Of a stretch of 64,000 bases of DNA, positions 45,091 through 56,100 are shown one piece after another. The DNA is from Cyanidiococcus yangmingshanensis. Taxonomy: Eukaryota; Rhodophyta; Bangiophyceae; Cyanidiales; Cyanidiaceae. The DNA is taken from assembly GCA_013995675.1 (NCBI GenBank), contig VWRR01000006.1, forward strand, positions 607,971 through 671,970. The letters are read 5' to 3'. A program made the translations under genes and the position numbers. Each line of letters opens with the position of its first letter. The stretch's first letter is position 1. The notes under the pieces were generated by a model that saw only the letters and a program-made list of their open reading frames with translations, had not been told where the DNA came from and did not search any database.

Positions 45091-47088
45091 ATGACTGGGT
45101 GGAAGAGCTGGATAAACGCTGCCTCGTTGAAATGCTCTCCTTCGAGCACACTGCAGTACAGTCGAAAAGGGACAAGCCATTTCGGCTTTTTGTTTATCGC
45201 TCGTCCCCAAACCGTCGGATTCGACACTTCCGTCCTCTACTCCCGAAACTCTGTGGCTACTTGCCGGATGGGAAGCCGGTGTGTGCTTTGCACTGTCGAC
45301 AACCGAAGGGTTGTCAAGTCGCCCCGAGCGAGCCTCTCGGAACTGCGCGCTGAAAGAACGGCAACCGAGTCACTGGCGGACGTGCTTGTTGAAGAGGGCG
45401 TTTTGAGTCGAGGATCTCGGTTGCATCGCCAGTTTTTGGGACTTTCCGGGACGCGAGCGGAGCGTATCGTTTCAGCACTCAATCAGCGCACAAATCGAGT
45501 TGCTGTTGTTCTTGATGGGGTTCATGGCGTTCATAACCTCGCCGCCGTCTGTCGTTCATGTGACGCTTTTGGCATACAGACAGTGCATTTCGTTCCGCCT
45601 GAAAGGTATGCGACCGGCGCGTGTAGGCAAGGGCCTGCTTTGGATCTAGCGGATAGGAGCCGGTATCTGCGGCAGTTTCTCCGGGCTGCCGCTTGTGACA
45701 CAGCGAGTGGTGCGCACAAGTGGCTCAGTTTACAGGCGCACGGGAACGCTGTCGAGCTGCTCGATAAAATGCGAGCAGAAGGATACCGAATCTTTGCATC
45801 ATCTGTGCAGCCAAACTGCTGTGTTTCCCTTTACGACATTAACTTTGATCAAGACGCAAACCAGAAATGCGCCTTTGTATTCGGAAGTGAGAGCTCTGGA
45901 GTCTCAAGACAAATCCATGATTCTGCTGACGTTTTGTTTACGATTCCAATGTATGGCTTTGTTGAATCGCTGAACATATCGGTTTCTGTTGCCACAACGC
46001 TAGCCCACGTCACTCTGAGGTTGAGGAGTGTTTTAGGACCAGCATACAATCTGTCTTTGGCGCAAAAGCAGAACGTCTTGAATTTCTGGCTACAAGGAGG
46101 ATCATTTGCAGCATTGGAACGTTCTAGAACAGATGAGAAGGTTGTCAAGGCAGACCGTTTTTCCAGAGATGGTCGCAGCGCTCTCTCGGACTTTGGACGT
46201 CTGTTCGAACGCCGAATTTGGCATCAGGGGCTCTTGCGCCTGACATACTTGAAAGATTCTGACTCGTTCGAACTTTTCGTGCACGAACAGTGCACCAAAC
46301 GGATTCAGAGCTATCTCATTCGTCGGAAAGGAGGCATATTTGGTGACTCTGATTGTAGTCGACGCCGGCGAGCTCATGCCCAAACATTTGCGGGGCTCTT
46401 GGCGTGGATGAATGCATGCGTTCCAGGTGCCGAACTCGAGTGGGCCACCAGCTTGGTCCCTCTCTACCGAGATATTTTTCTGAACCTGGATTCAATGATT
46501 GAAAATGAGGGAATCGCGAAAGCCCGGATCCTGGGCGCAAGACACATTGATGATCTCTGGTTGGATGAGGGCTCTGAGCTGTGCACCAGTGTTGCCTGGA
46601 ATGTCATGCAGCAGCTCTCGGGACTGCGTGGGATCGATGTGTGCGAGCTTCGCGAACTTTTGAGCCGTTCCGATCCATATGCGGTGGCGATACGCGTGCT
46701 TTTTGACATACTTCGCGTCAATTTTACAGAAGATGGATCTGAAATCGCGAAGCTAGAGGAAATTTTTGATCGCACCGCAGTTGACAGCGCCAGAGGGTTT
46801 ACGACGTTACAATCTTTGGGGTTTCAGACAATCATCCGTCTGCAGCATGCTTCCGACGTGAGAAGGATGCTATATCTCTGCATTGAGGAGACCGCTTTGC
46901 CACATGGTTTGAAAAAGCAATTTCTGCATCATCCGCGGCACGGTCTATATGAATTGTATCTGACTCATGTTATCGATGCCATCAAGAAGAATGGGTCAGA
47001 GCAAGGCAGGCACGAGATTCCTCGAATTCAACTCGAGTCTGCGGTTCATGGCATTTTAAAGGACTGCAGTCGCCTCTGCGAGCTCTAG
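45091..47088 (+). CDS. TrmH/SpoU-family RNA 2'-O-methyltransferase with long extra C-terminus
   Basis: SAM-dependent ribose methyltransferase of the knotted SPOUT superfamily. ATG 45091 gives 665 residues; the frame opens upstream only with GTG. Motif 1 (about 136-165) is VVLDGVHGVHNLAAVCRSCD, closely like TrmH (tRNA Gm18). Motif 2 is CAFVFGSESSGVSRQIHDSAD. Motif 3 is FTIPMYGFVESLNISVSVAT with the SLN knot residues. From about residue 330 a further 330 residues of helical sequence (RRRAHAQTFAGLLAWMNACV, RDIFLNLDSMIENEGIAKAR) have no family I recognise. The N-terminal 60 residues may be a mitochondrial presequence. The frame is intact. tRNA Gm18 is the likeliest target by similarity; an organellar rRNA target is possible. 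Confidence 0.88.
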   Translation: MTGWKSWINAASLKCSPSSTLQYSRKGTSHFGFLFIARPQTVGFDTSVLYSRNSVATCRMGSRCVLCTVDNRRVVKSPRASLSELRAERTATESLADVLVEEGVLSRGSRLHRQFLGLSGTRAERIVSALNQRTNRVAVVLDGVHGVHNLAAVCRSCDAFGIQTVHFVPPERYATGACRQGPALDLADRSRYLRQFLRAAACDTASGAHKWLSLQAHGNAVELLDKMRAEGYRIFASSVQPNCCVSLYDINFDQDANQKCAFVFGSESSGVSRQIHDSADVLFTIPMYGFVESLNISVSVATTLAHVTLRLRSVLGPAYNLSLAQKQNVLNFWLQGGSFAALERSRTDEKVVKADRFSRDGRSALSDFGRLFERRIWHQGLLRLTYLKDSDSFELFVHEQCTKRIQSYLIRRKGGIFGDSDCSRRRRAHAQTFAGLLAWMNACVPGAELEWATSLVPLYRDIFLNLDSMIENEGIAKARILGARHIDDLWLDEGSELCTSVAWNVMQQLSGLRGIDVCELRELLSRSDPYAVAIRVLFDILRVNFTEDGSEIAKLEEIFDRTAVDSARGFTTLQSLGFQTIIRLQHASDVRRMLYLCIEETALPHGLKKQFLHHPRHGLYELYLTHVIDAIKKNGSEQGRHEIPRIQLESAVHGILKDCSRLCEL

Positions 47089-47600
47089 AGCTTCTGATGA
47101 GTCGCTCTTTTGCTCAAATAGGCTTGCCAAGCTCAGATGAAGGCCGTGGACAGGGCGTTCATGCTATCATAGACCTTGTTCGCAGCTGAACGAAAGACGA
47201 TGACTACCCAAGGGTCCAGAGCAACGCAAAGCGCGCATCGTAGAAGCGGATTCCGCAAGGTGACCTCGTTCGTATGCAACAGTGTAACTATTCTGGAAAT
47301 GCCCGGCACCAGCTGAGACCCTATCAGTGCGCCTATGAAGACGCGATGGATCTCCGGATGTCTAATCAACGGCACACATTTAGCACAATGTGAGGCTCTA
47401 TGCACGAAAAAGTATCGTTGGAGAGCCACACCTGCATTCATCGGTAACCATGGGCGTGTCTAAACTAGCCAGATACCTTTTGTCCAAGACAACAGAGAGC
47501 AGACATTTTACCGAGTCGTTATTCCTAGATTTTCCGTGGCAGCTCATGTACCTAGCGCCCTGTGGTTGACACGGTTCGAAGAAGAGACCCAATCCAGCTA
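47089..47600. other. Intergenic, no gene seen
   Basis: About 510 bases downstream of the TrmH-type gene with only short frames and no motif. Confidence 0.4.
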
Positions 47601-48044
47601 ATGATACCAGTCACGTTGAGCAGTTCCATGGACCAGTTGTTCCTGAATGCTGCAGTCTGGAGAAACATCATTTTCTCCACAACCGCTCAACATGATTGCA
47701 AAGATGATTCGAGAAATGCTCCATTGTGTATAATCCAAGGCCTTGAAAGCCTACGCAAAAAGATTTCGCAGCAAATGTCCAAGCGAGAGCGTTCTACAAG
47801 AGAGCGGACGCGGAAATGTTGGTAGTGTATTTCAGAATTTCAGCACCTTGAGAACTATTGAAAGTGCTCTCCGCCCAATATATTCATCGGAAAAGTTGCA
47901 TCACGACTGCTTCCAAGCTCTTGATAAGCTTGAATTTCTTCGTGAATTCTTCCACGAGCGATTCCCGGCATCGTGCGAGGATCTGCATCCCGCAGCACTA
48001 TTGAGAGCCTACACTTTTGGCTTTGATTGCTGCAGGTACAACTA
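47601..48044 (+). CDS. Putative small protein, frame-broken
   Basis: Unrecognised. The ATG at 47601 (MIPVTLSSSMDQLFLNAAVW) leads to a frame that, after a +1 shift near 47740, continues as LKAYAKRFRSKCPSESVLQE, TLRTIESALRPIYSSEKLHH and LEFLREFFHERFPASCEDL to TAG at 48042-48044. Codon use of the second part looks genuine. No domain was recognised. The call is based on composition and the recurring +1 pattern in this window. Confidence 0.28.
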
Positions 48045-48507
48045 GCGAGGGTTCAACTGATTGTCGCGTCGAGACCTGCACTCAATGTCTGGTCAAGAGT
48101 GCTCGAGGTTTCCGCATTGTGCGTGACAAGAACTGCAACATGCTTTCGTTTCTAAATCAAAACATGCAATGCATCCCGCGGTTTTTTTCATTCCGTCGAC
48201 GTGGATGACATCATCACTCATACAAAGTATAAAGCCGGAATCTTCCCATATATTGCCACGGGCATCATCCTTACGCGCTTTTCGGCAACCAGAATTATCA
48301 GGTGCGACATTACCCAAACAATGGGGTTTCGTTGATCAACGCTGACATAAACTGCTTGTAATTTACAAGCAGACGGAGTGCGCTGACGTAGGCACATATT
48401 CAGAAAGGCTTTGAAATCATGGTGTTTCGGTTCAGCGCACGTGCTTATCTCAGTTTTCAGTCCATACAGGGTGTCATTCGAATTAGAATCAACACCATCT
48501 ACGAATC
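48045..48507. other. Intergenic, no gene seen
   Basis: About 460 bases before the 3' end of RRP42. No supported feature. Confidence 0.4.
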
Positions 48508-49464
48508 TTAAGGCTCATCCAGATCACTTCTATCCATGTCAACGAGCATCGCATCCATTTCATCGCACAGTAGCGCGCATTCTGTCTCGCAGAGTCGAGT
48601 CGCCTCTAGCGTGAGGTCGAGAGAGACTGGCTCAGCGCCACTCTTCCATACAGCACAAATTTGCCGGTGCTTGGTGCCTGCCACTGAAATCGTACAGCCA
48701 GCAAGTGACTCCTCTTCTGCACAGGGATCCAAAATAAGCCACTGAGGGACGACGAGCTCAGGTATTTCTGATCCGATTCGTTCAGCCAAAAAGCTTTCTG
48801 ACATAAAAGCTCCGCTCGAACACACTGGCGCATGAGTAACGTCAAGTCGATGACAGCACTCGGCACGCTCGTCCAGTTCCCAGCTCCCTCCGAGGGCATC
48901 CTCTTGCCAAAACACGGCTGGCACAAAGGTCGTCGCAATGGCAGAGCGAACGGCGTATGAGACTGCGTCGACAATATTTCCACCACTGGCGCCTAGAATG
49001 AGAACATCTACGTAGATTTCCCAGCAGCATACTCGTAGCACCGAAGGGTTGGAAGCAAGTTTCCGCTCTCCAGCTACAAGATGAAGCAGAAATTCAGCCG
49101 AAGAGGAGTACATACTCTCGAGTAGAGACACGAGCTCAACCTCGACGACCTCGCTGCCCCGACCTTGGAACTCTGGACTTGCAACGCCACAAAACTCAAC
49201 GGAGAACCCAACAGAACCTTTCTTGAGAATAGGATCTGCATCAATTGCAACGTCAAACTGTCTTAGCTCGGTGTTTGTGCTAGCCAACACGTCGTTCCCT
49301 CCGCGGACGAGAATGCGCGCAGAGCCCGCGGCTGAAGGCAACACGTCGGTCTGCAAACTTACTGAGCGGGTTTGGGAGAAACTTCGTCCATCAATTCGAA
49401 CGCCGTGTTCCCTCAGTAGCCACAAGATGTTTCGTTTCTCGACATGAGAGAGATCAGCTGGCAT
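48508..49464 (-). CDS. RRP42: Exosome ring subunit RRP42 (EXOSC7-like)
   Basis: RNase-PH-fold subunit of the six-member exosome ring. It is catalytically inert in eukaryotes and threads RNA to Rrp44/Rrp6. 318 residues from ATG 49464: MPADLSHVEKRNILWLLREH, VRIDGRSFSQTRSVSLQTDV, GSARILVRGGNDVLASTNTE, VGFSVEFCGVASPEFQGRGS (typical RRP42 SPEFEGRGG block), CWEIYVDVLILGASGGNIVD and AVSYAVRSAIATTFVP. Length and motif order match EXOSC7 closely. The tail is acidic (DEMDAMLVDMDRSDLDEP). The frame is intact. Confidence 0.94.
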   Translation of the reverse strand: MPADLSHVEKRNILWLLREHGVRIDGRSFSQTRSVSLQTDVLPSAAGSARILVRGGNDVLASTNTELRQFDVAIDADPILKKGSVGFSVEFCGVASPEFQGRGSEVVEVELVSLLESMYSSSAEFLLHLVAGERKLASNPSVLRVCCWEIYVDVLILGASGGNIVDAVSYAVRSAIATTFVPAVFWQEDALGGSWELDERAECCHRLDVTHAPVCSSGAFMSESFLAERIGSEIPELVVPQWLILDPCAEEESLAGCTISVAGTKHRQICAVWKSGAEPVSLDLTLEATRLCETECALLCDEMDAMLVDMDRSDLDEP

Positions 49465-52013
49465 TTTGAGCTCATGTTTCGAGAGAGTCCCTCAGAACAA
49501 ACAAGTGTACGCAGCTAGGTTGAGGAGACCTCTTGATAGATCGGACAGTGCGATCCTGCGTCGTGTTACGTTTCGCTCGGCCGTGCCCGCAAGCATGGTT
49601 CACAAACCTACCCGTATGGTTTCTCTCGGGTAGGTTTTCGGTTTCGATCTTTTTCCTCGCAGTCTACAAGTTTCTAGATACTCTATAAAAGATTTGAAGA
49701 GGTTAGGGAGACGTTGTGCCGGTCGATTGCTTCCCAGGTTATGGGACTGGCCTTGCAGGCTGACTACCGCCCACTTCGGCTTTTGGGGAAGCTCGGCAGC
49801 GGTGCGGTGCGGTGCGGTGCTGTTTCTTGGCCCTGAGAACGGCTCTCTAGGACGAGAGCTAGGGGAACCAAACTTTTGGCATAATTCGAGCAGTAGCATC
49901 AGCAACAGCCGTAACAGAGGAAGAATGGTTTTGGGCTCAAGAGAGGCTTGGTCCTTCCAATCAGTCTCGAAACGAGCGAGGGAATCGCGATGTTCAGAGG
50001 AACCTATCTTCCACTGGAACATAAATCGAGCTTTGATCATCAGGAACGATCAATCTGGACATTTTCCTGGTGTGAGTCTATTCGACTGCACTGATGACTC
50101 CCAGATGGCGGATTGTTGACCACAAGACGCAATAGTTGGAAAGGCTTTTACGCAATATATTATTCATCCCAGGCCACGTTTGGGAAATAGGTTATGTCGA
50201 ATAGGTGGGTTGTACAATAGATCACAAGAATCCAAAGAAACTCTTGCATCTAGCTCAGCCTGTCCACAAGCCAATGTGAATGCTTACGGAGAGGGAAACG
50301 CCCTGCGCAGTCTGATTCTGACAGTCAAAGTGCGTACAGCGCACAGTCTTCCCTTCCAGGATTGTCGTTTGCACGATCTGCGCACATACACGAGAATGGT
50401 TTGCTCTCGGTTGCCATCATGCACGTTAAATTGCGCTTTACTCTGACGCTCACGGCTTTTCTGCTATTTGCGACAGTCTCCACGGTCGTAAAATGTTTGC
50501 CGTCACGAATGTGCGAATGAGCAGGTACCCACCGGAACGGGAACCTGTCTGAGGGGCTGAGCACGCAGACCACACAATCTCTACAGGTTTGGTCGGAAAA
50601 GCTTGGACTCGACCATACGTCACCACTCTTCTGGGCTTGAGGGTGGACAGCCCAGAGGAACTTGAAGATCATCCGCACATGTTGTATCAATTAAGATTCT
50701 ATGAAACGTAAGGTGTGTTCCGCACCGTCACGACAATATAACCAAAGTCCATCGCTGCGGGAAAGCAAGACGACTTTGTCAAGCTTTTCGCAACTTCTTC
50801 CTTACCAAAGCTAGAACCATTTTTCATTTTAGACTGGACATTCGCCGGATAGCCTCTGCAGGGCGCGCTCGGTTCGGGAACCACGCCATCAGATGAGACC
50901 ACTTGAACATGTCTTGTGGATTCGATCGGTTTCGTATTCTGTGTTTGCTTCTCTGTTGGTCTGTGTGGAAAAATCATTGTAGTTTGAACGGAAAATGCGT
51001 TTTCATATCCTCGCACTGGAGCTCCTCTGTGTTTCTTGCGCATGCTAGACAAAATATGTACAGAGATGTCAACGGGAGATAGCCTCGTCGTGCATCCCAG
51101 AGACACGCCGATGCACTATTCTAGAAAAAGCAAGAAGCTTTCCAGGAGTACATTTTCGCAAACAGTGTTTCCAGTCTGCGAAAAACACAAAAAATGAAGC
51201 GGTAACCAGGCGCAGCGATCTCTCGAAGAAGGCGCCGATTTTTCCAGCGCTCATTCTAGGGTACCAGCTCTGCACACTTCAAGGACAGAGAACTGCGTTC
51301 TAACACGAGCGCGCAACTGGCCTCGTCTTTGATACGCGGTTCAGATTCTCTACAGGAACAGGAGGGCTTGTTTTCCAGTTCCCAACATCGTTGCTGATAC
51401 CGAAACTCTACCCCAAAGCCGAGGATCTAGCACACCTCGCCCGATCTGAGTAAGGAGAGTTTCTCAGAAAACCCAGTAGATTGAACAGCGCTTTGCAGTT
51501 ATATTTCTATAGTATATTCTTTAAAGACTTGGCGCTAGGTATATACTACAGCTTTGTGCCAATGACGTTCAGCGGTTATGTGACTCAGTCCAGAAAACAA
51601 GTACCAACTCAAGTTCGGGAAAGAGTTTCAGCGTGCTCGCGCAGTCGAGTCGCTACGTGTTCGAAGTAACCCGAGCTTGCACGTGGCAATCAAGGCCACC
51701 AAACGACGACGAAATTCGGTGGTGCGCGTCCGCGAGTGCGATCCTTCCGGGAGATTAGCCTTCGCGGGTTGCGCATCGACTCACCTTCTCTTGCTGGAGA
51801 ATCCGTTGGACGATACGCCTCCTGCAATCGCCAGCGAGATGCAGTGTGCGTTTGCACGTGGGCCGATCGCACCTAAATCCGGCCACGAATATGCACGTGC
51901 AACGGTAGGATCATACCGCGTACGTTCTATTGGCTCTGTGTAGAGCGCAATAATTTCGGAGGTAGTTTCTGAGCTGTTTTCTGTGCCAACACTTGGAGCC
52001 ACTGATCTTTGTG
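49465..52013. other. Long intergenic region between RRP42 and ABCG
   Basis: About 2.5 kb. Apart from the hairpin at 49604-49637 and four copies of a GCGGT pentamer at 49801-49820, I see only unsupported frames of up to 147 codons on both strands (for example 49600-50040 minus and 50699-51106 minus). These are Arg/Ser-rich and have no motifs. Confidence 0.45.
49604..49637. repeat. Perfect 11-bp inverted repeat (hairpin) upstream of RRP42
   Basis: Arms AAACCTACCCG (49604-49614) and CGGGTAGGTTT (49627-49637) pair perfectly around a 12-base loop. It lies 140 bases upstream of the RRP42 start codon, in its 5' flank. It could form an RNA stem-loop in a long leader, or be a dyad operator. Confidence 0.85.
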
Positions 52014-54090
52014 ATGATTCCTGTGGAGAGCGCACCTGACGAAGAAGCCTCGCTACCAAAGGCGAACGGGCAAGTGTTGTCGCTCCCAGATAGCAAGCCC
52101 TACGACGTAGGTGGCGTTCGCTTTGTGCCGTTTGATCCCGTGACCTCGACTATAGATGACGAGTTTGCAGAGTTTCGTCGACATAGCCTTAGCGGATCTT
52201 TGATTGATCAAGCGAGCATAGGGCCCACGCTTACCGATAAAGCCTTGACCGCGTTTAAGGCTGTTTCGATAAGCTGGCGCGACATTCGGGTTTCTGTGCA
52301 GACCCAGACCGGTGGAGTATTGCCCTGCACCAAAAAAGTCGAGCTGAAACCAATTCTAAGGGGAGTCACCGGGTGCGCACAGCCCGGCCGGATGCTCGCC
52401 ATCATGGGCGGGAGCGGCGCTGGCAAATCGACGCTATTGACCGTTGCTGGCATGGCCGAATGCCAGCCGGCGAGTACGAGATCTCGGGTGAGCTGCTCGT
52501 GAATGGTCATGGTCGGCACTTGAACACGTTTCGAAGGATTACCGGTTTTGTGGAACAGGAGGATCGGATGTTTGCGGAGCTTACCGTGCGGGAGCAGCTT
52601 GAGATTAGTGCGCGGTGCCGATTGCCGGCATCGATGCCATTGGAGCAGAAAATGCGTCGCGTGGACCAAGTGATCTACGAACTTGGGCTAAGCAAGGTTG
52701 CGGACACCAAGGTTGGTAGCTTCGAAAGCAGAGGCATCAGTGGTGGCGAGCGGAAACGCGTCAGCATTGGCATTGAGCTCGTGACGAATCCGCCGCTGCT
52801 CCTGTTGGACGAGCCCACGTCTGGCCTAGATTCCTTCCATGCCCAGGCGGTGATGCTCACCATGCTACGCCTGGCTCGCGAAGGACGCACGATTATAGCG
52901 ACGATCCATCAGCCTCGGTCGCAAATCTTTCAGATGTTTGACGATCTGCTCCTGCTCAGTGAGGGCTATCAAGTCTATCTCGGTTCGGCCAAAGAGATGG
53001 TTGGCTACTTTTCCCAGCTGGGGTACCCATGTCCAGCGTACTACAATCCAGCGGACTTTGCACTGGATTTGATCTCGCTGAGCACGCACTCGAAAATGTT
53101 GGAGGAGCAGACTCGGGACCGCATCGCGTACCTGGAAGCGAGCTTCTCGAGACACCGCAAAGAAATGGAAGCAAAGCTCGATGAGCCTTGGATGATGCGA
53201 TGGTGGTGAAACCCAAGGAGACTCCTAGGCTGTTGTCGTTCTTGACCTGCATCGGTGAGCGCAAGTATTCAGCCAGGTGGGTTGAGCAATTTGTCATTCT
53301 GTTGAGACGATCATGGGATCTCATGCTTCGGGATCGCGCAAACGTTCTCGCACGATTCCTGCAAATTTTGGTGTATGCCCTAGTTCTGGGTTTAATTTGG
53401 ATGAATACGGGTCGTAACTCTTCAGATGAAAGAGCCGTAGTTGGTATTCTTTTCTACTTGATTGTGAATCAGTCATTCGGAGCAGCCTTCTCGATTGTCT
53501 TTACGTATCCGATGGAGAGGAGCATAGTCTTGAGGGAGCGTACATCTCGCACGTATCAGGTGAGTGCGTACTTTTTGGCAAAGAGCCTCACTGAACTGCC
53601 CTTGCTTATTGTGCTGGTCCTTCTATACAGCTGCATCACATATTGGATGGTCGGACTTGAACCCCAAGCATCAACGTTTTTCACTTTTGTGGTCATATTG
53701 ACGCTCACTGCACATGCAGCAGAGTCAATTACTTTGCTAGCGAGCACATCAGCGAAGAGTCCCAAAACGGCCGCCTCATTCGCAGCTATTATGATCGTGC
53801 TCTCACTGCTTTTCGCAGGATTCTTTATCGGGCCCAATGCGATGCCTGTCTGGCTGAGCTGGATTCGCTTTGTTTCATTCTTATCATACGCCTTTGCTGC
53901 TTTGATGACAAACCAGTTTGGCTCCCTGCCATCGTCAAATTCAGACACGAGTCCGATGCAGTTGTTTGATGTGAACTCTTTTGGCGTTGGTGGAAACATT
54001 GGATTTCTGATTATGCTAGATATTGCATACCGGAGTATTGCCTACGTTGGCTTGCTTTTAAACAAGCAGCGGTTCCAGAAAAGTTTATAG
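52014..54090 (+). CDS. ABCG (White/BCRP-type) half-transporter, frame-broken
   Basis: ATP-driven exporter with the reversed NBD-TMD order typical of ABCG. ATG 52014 (MIPVESAPDEEASLP). NBD: GRMLAIMGGSGAGKSTLLT (Walker A, about residue 131); after the break near 52446-52453, RMPAGEYEISGELLVNG; Q-loop GFVEQEDRMFAELTVREQL; signature GISGGERKRVSIGIEL; Walker B LLLLDEPTSGLDS; H-loop ATIHQPRS. A second break near 53190 joins the TMD: WVEQFVILLRRSWDLMLRD, then six hydrophobic helices including ILFYLIVNQSFGAAF, TELPLLIVLVLLYSCITYWM and FAGFFIGPNAMPVWLSWI. It ends NKQRFQKSL. Around the first break, dropping one G and one T restores TVLAGRMPAG, the family consensus. Substrate unknown. Confidence 0.93.
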
Positions 54091-54802
54091 AGGAACGTGC
54101 TGAATATATGCAGAAAAAATTTTGGACCGAAAATTGATGAACAAAAAAGCGACACAAAAGTGATTTTCCCACGTAAATTTCGTTTGGATGATTGCAGAAA
54201 CATCACGGTTTCACTCTGGGTATCTGATTGCTCCGACCGAGACTGCTTTTGTCCACTTTACGAGGATGAGGTGTATACGTACGTCTCTGATGAGCCGTTT
54301 CGATCAGGACGGTGCGCATAGAGAGATTTTAGACGGCGTGGTACAACCTTGCTCTTGGTAGCTACACTCTGGAATGATGGCTTGGTTGCCGGTCTCTGGG
54401 ATATCGGTGCCTGCACAACCGATCAGGAGAGAAAAGAATTGATGCTTCCTGCAGGTACCGAGACCAAAGTCGTGATCTCCGAGGATTTTTGGACTTGGGT
54501 CTTGGGAGAAATCGCACAAAGATGAATATCGAGAGACGCTGTAACGTTTATCGAGTCGCCCATGTAGAGAGAGGCTTGCCACGGACATAGACGAGGGTGG
54601 CTGTAGCCCTGGCTCCCCGTCCATGTCTCCGGCACGATAGTTCCATGCTTCCGGTTGATGGCCTAGATCCTTTCTGTTCATGAATACGAAAAGAATGCCT
54701 ATTCCTGCGTCCAGTTCTTGACGACCTCTATCCATCAAAAAGTGGTCAGAGAGCAAGCAGTGATAAAAGTTCATGACGTACTGCCAACTGCTTCTCCGAT
54801 CG
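54091..54802. other. Intergenic, no gene seen
   Basis: About 700 bases after ABCG; a 176-codon minus-strand frame (54304-54834) lacks motifs and overlaps the next putative gene. Nothing is supported. Confidence 0.4.
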
Positions 54803-56100
54803 ATGGATCCATTCCTGCGCAAGGCAAATAGCAAGAAAGATGGGGGCCAGATTGATGGGCATGCATTCTGCGCTCTTCAAGGCGACAGCAGGATGATCCG
54901 CGAAACGGTTCCGGCATCGTGGGATATGCATTCGACTCGAGCACCGCTTCAGCGCACTGAGCAAGACAAGCGATTGCAAAACATTCTGAGAGCTGTCCGA
55001 ATTCTGCAAGATGGCCTCGATTTGGCTGGTCTCGCTGAATCCGTTCCTGTGCAGCAATCAGCATCAACGCTGCTGCTCGTAGCGGCATCGATCGACCGGG
55101 TGCTTGCCAGTGCGGTGCCATTGAATACTCAGGAGCTCGATCGGATGGCAAGGCGCGCATTCGCTGATATGCTTCCACACGATGCTGCCCCCAGAGCCCT
55201 TCCCAGAAACGGTAGAAACGCTGTGATCTCACTTGAGGGAGCAGATATGCGGCACGGGGGAATCACTCGGCAGAGCCGAGCGCGCAATTTTGGTGGAGTC
55301 ATTGCGTTTCCAAACCACGTCTGAGTACGAGGACATCCTAGGAATCGAGTCATCGGTGCTTGCATCCAATCAAAGTATCGTCGACACTAGAAAGACACTC
55401 TTTGCCGTTGCATACAGAGGGCCAGATCAGCTTTCATGGCTCAAGCATCGATCTGCTTCTGACGAGTCCAAACCACAGAGGATTGTGGAGCGCACCAACA
55501 TACTCATCGAAAAGGAATGCCCATTCCAAGTCTCCAGAAATCTCATTCGAAGAAAGTGTTCGCACAAAATTGGCAGACTAGAAAAAGCAGCAAATGTCTT
55601 GATTGAGAACGCAAGAGATGCCCTCGAAATCAGGATCAGAGTTAGAGATGTATTGCGAGGGATCGATGCACCAACAAGATGTCATCAAAGAGTATTCTGC
55701 TGAACGGGACATAATACCGAGCCCTGGCTCGGTCGATGGATTTATGCGGCCTGCCCATGAGCTTGAATGAAGAAATGAAGATAACCAGCAGGTGCAGAAT
55801 ACGCTTTACACAACCTGTCGGATATTTCTGATCGGGAGGAAGGTTTTTGGTTCTGCTGCGGACCGACACTTCCAAGGGAGAATCCATTTAAAGGAGGTAG
55901 AGAGCGCTCGGCACGAGCAATTTTCAGTAAGTATTCCTCTACACATGAAGAGCTTCACGGAAGGGTGCTGCGAGGAATTCAGTCGAAACATGAAAAAGTT
56001 GCTGGGAAGCACACGCGAATGGGAGGATCAAGCAACCAATCGTGCGAATTCGCGGCCTGGCCAAGAAACCACACTCAAAGTGATGGTTACAATCAGGTAA
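54803..56100 (+). CDS. Unknown helical protein, frame-broken
   Basis: Unrecognised. ATG 54803 gives MDPFLRKANSKKDGGQIDGH, then QNILRAVRILQDGLDLAGLA and STLLLVAASIDRVLASA. A +1 shift at the GGGGG run 55256-55260 leads to AERAILVESLRFQTTSEYED, IVERTNILIEKECPFQVSRN and IENARDALEIRIRVRDVL. A further shift near 55680 gives MHQQDVIKEYSAERDI, and later VQNTLYTTCRIFLIGRKVFG and LHMKSFTEGCCEEFSRNM. The helical, non-repetitive sequence could be a Mediator or scaffold subunit, but that is speculation. The 3' boundary is uncertain and may extend past 56100. Confidence 0.42.

Noticed and set aside
29110-49460. Operon or functional gene cluster of ER/Golgi genes
   Set aside because: Genes lie on both strands with long spacers; the shared theme is compatible with chance.
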